Source: Cyclobacteriaceae bacterium (GTDB lineage: Bacteria > Bacteroidota > Bacteroidia > Cytophagales > Cyclobacteriaceae). Taken from it: a DNA stretch of 6,311 nucleotides. The notes beneath the pieces were generated by a model. It did no database searches, was not told the origin of the DNA, and saw only the letters and a list, made by a program, of their open reading frames with translations. The position numbers and the translations under genes were made by a program. This document shows positions 5,664 through 6,311 of the stretch, piece after piece. Within the stretch, counting starts at the first letter, position 1, and every line of letters begins with the position of its first letter. The stretch covers positions 1 through 6,311 of the forward strand of contig JAOUKJ010000248.1 in NCBI GenBank assembly GCA_029882675.1, in the 5' to 3' direction.

Positions 5664-6311
5664 ATGATCAATAACGAAAGCCTTTCCCTTGCACGCAAAC
5701 TGTGGGACTATCATCATGTAAATCACCCTTTGCAAAAAGCAGATTGTATCCTTGTACTTGGTAGCCACGATATTCGTGTGGCTGAAAGAGGGGCGGAGCT
5801 CTATTTGCAGGGATGGTCGCCATTGTTGATTTTCTCCGGAGGCCTGGGCAACCTGACTCTGGGAGTGTGGGATGAACCGGAAGCCGATAAATTCGCTTCG
5901 ATTGCGCTAAAAATGGGAGTCCCCGAAGAGAAAATCCTGATTGAAAACAAATCCACCAACACGGGAGAAAATATTCTGTTTACCCAAAAACTGTTGAAAG
6001 AAAAAGGACTTGACCCCGGTTCATTTATTGTAGTGCAAAAACCTTATATGGAAAGGCGGAGTTATGCCACTTTCAAAAAACGATGGCCTGAAAAGCAATT
6101 CTTAGTCACATCTCCCCAGTATAGTTTTGAAGCATATCCAAATGACGAGATCACCATCACGGATGTCACTCATATCATGGTTGGAGACCTTCAGCGTATA
6201 AGATTATATCCGGAAAAGGGCTTTCAGGTTTATCAGGAAATTCCGGATGACGTGTGGCAGGCCTATGAGCAACTCGTAGACCTTGGATATACACATAACC
6301 TCGTACAGTAA
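5664..6311 (+). CDS. YdcF family protein (DUF218 domain)
   Basis: A complete 215-residue protein whose TAA is the last codon of the window. The DUF218 fold is read from LVLGSHD (30-36, first strand and nucleotide-type loop), then IRVAERGAELYLQG, LIFSGGLGN (55-63), EPEADKFA (71-78), GVPEEKILIENKSTNTGENI (85-104) and VVQKPYMERRSYATFKKRWP (123-142). E. coli YdcF, of the same subgroup, binds S-adenosylmethionine, but its reaction is unknown. Other DUF218 members (SanA, ElyC) act in envelope biology. This protein lacks a signal peptide or membrane anchor, so it is probably cytosolic like YdcF. The QKPYMERR motif replaces the TS..HM.R motif of the envelope branch. A GGAGG at 5631-5635 lies too far from the ATG (28 bp) to act as its ribosome binding site. 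It may share the promoter at 5058-5086 with the gene before it. Confidence 0.9.
   Translation: MINNESLSLARKLWDYHHVNHPLQKADCILVLGSHDIRVAERGAELYLQGWSPLLIFSGGLGNLTLGVWDEPEADKFASIALKMGVPEEKILIENKSTNTGENILFTQKLLKEKGLDPGSFIVVQKPYMERRSYATFKKRWPEKQFLVTSPQYSFEAYPNDEITITDVTHIMVGDLQRIRLYPEKGFQVYQEIPDDVWQAYEQLVDLGYTHNLVQ

Overview
The window looks like chromosomal DNA of a Bacteroidota species, probably from the Cytophagales/Flavobacteriia side of the phylum. Three things point there: start codons mostly lack a Shine-Dalgarno sequence, at least one intergenic region carries a good TTTG-N17-TAnnTTTG promoter of the phylum's own type, and the ornithine aminotransferase closely follows the eukaryote-like RocD typical of this group. 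Base composition is moderate. The lineage below phylum is inference.

Layout. Positions 3-89 hold the last codons of a plus-strand gene whose tail resembles a biotin carboxylase (AccC). Positions 90-373 are non-coding but highly structured: two GC-rich stem-loops (112-142 and 165-192), then a 165-bp near-complete inverted repeat (195-359) bounded by CTAG, which looks like a MITE or other non-autonomous mobile element lying between two convergent genes. Next comes rocD on the minus strand (374-1615). A divergent intergenic region separates it from a small DUF2892/YgaP-type membrane protein (1816-2022), which ends in a clear intrinsic terminator (2031-2066).

Positions 2220-4951 form a compact three-gene TRAP transporter operon: a DctP-type binding protein predicted to be a lipoprotein, the small membrane subunit DctQ, and the large membrane subunit DctM. 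DctP and DctQ abut exactly, and DctQ and DctM overlap by 4 bp (ATGA). The binding protein captures an organic acid, probably through the conserved arginine, and hands it to the QM complex for Na+- or H+-driven import. No catabolic gene lies beside it, so the substrate cannot be read from context.

After a 130-bp gap with the window's best promoter come an unrecognised aromatic-rich protein of about 167 residues (5108-5611) and a YdcF/DUF218-family protein (5664-6311) that ends on the last base of the window.

The most unusual items are the 195-359 inverted-repeat element with the stem-loops beside it, the lipoprotein form of the TRAP binding protein, and the unrecognised gene whose upstream TTG start falls inside its own likely promoter. 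No CRISPR array, tRNA, rRNA, transposase gene or defence system was seen.
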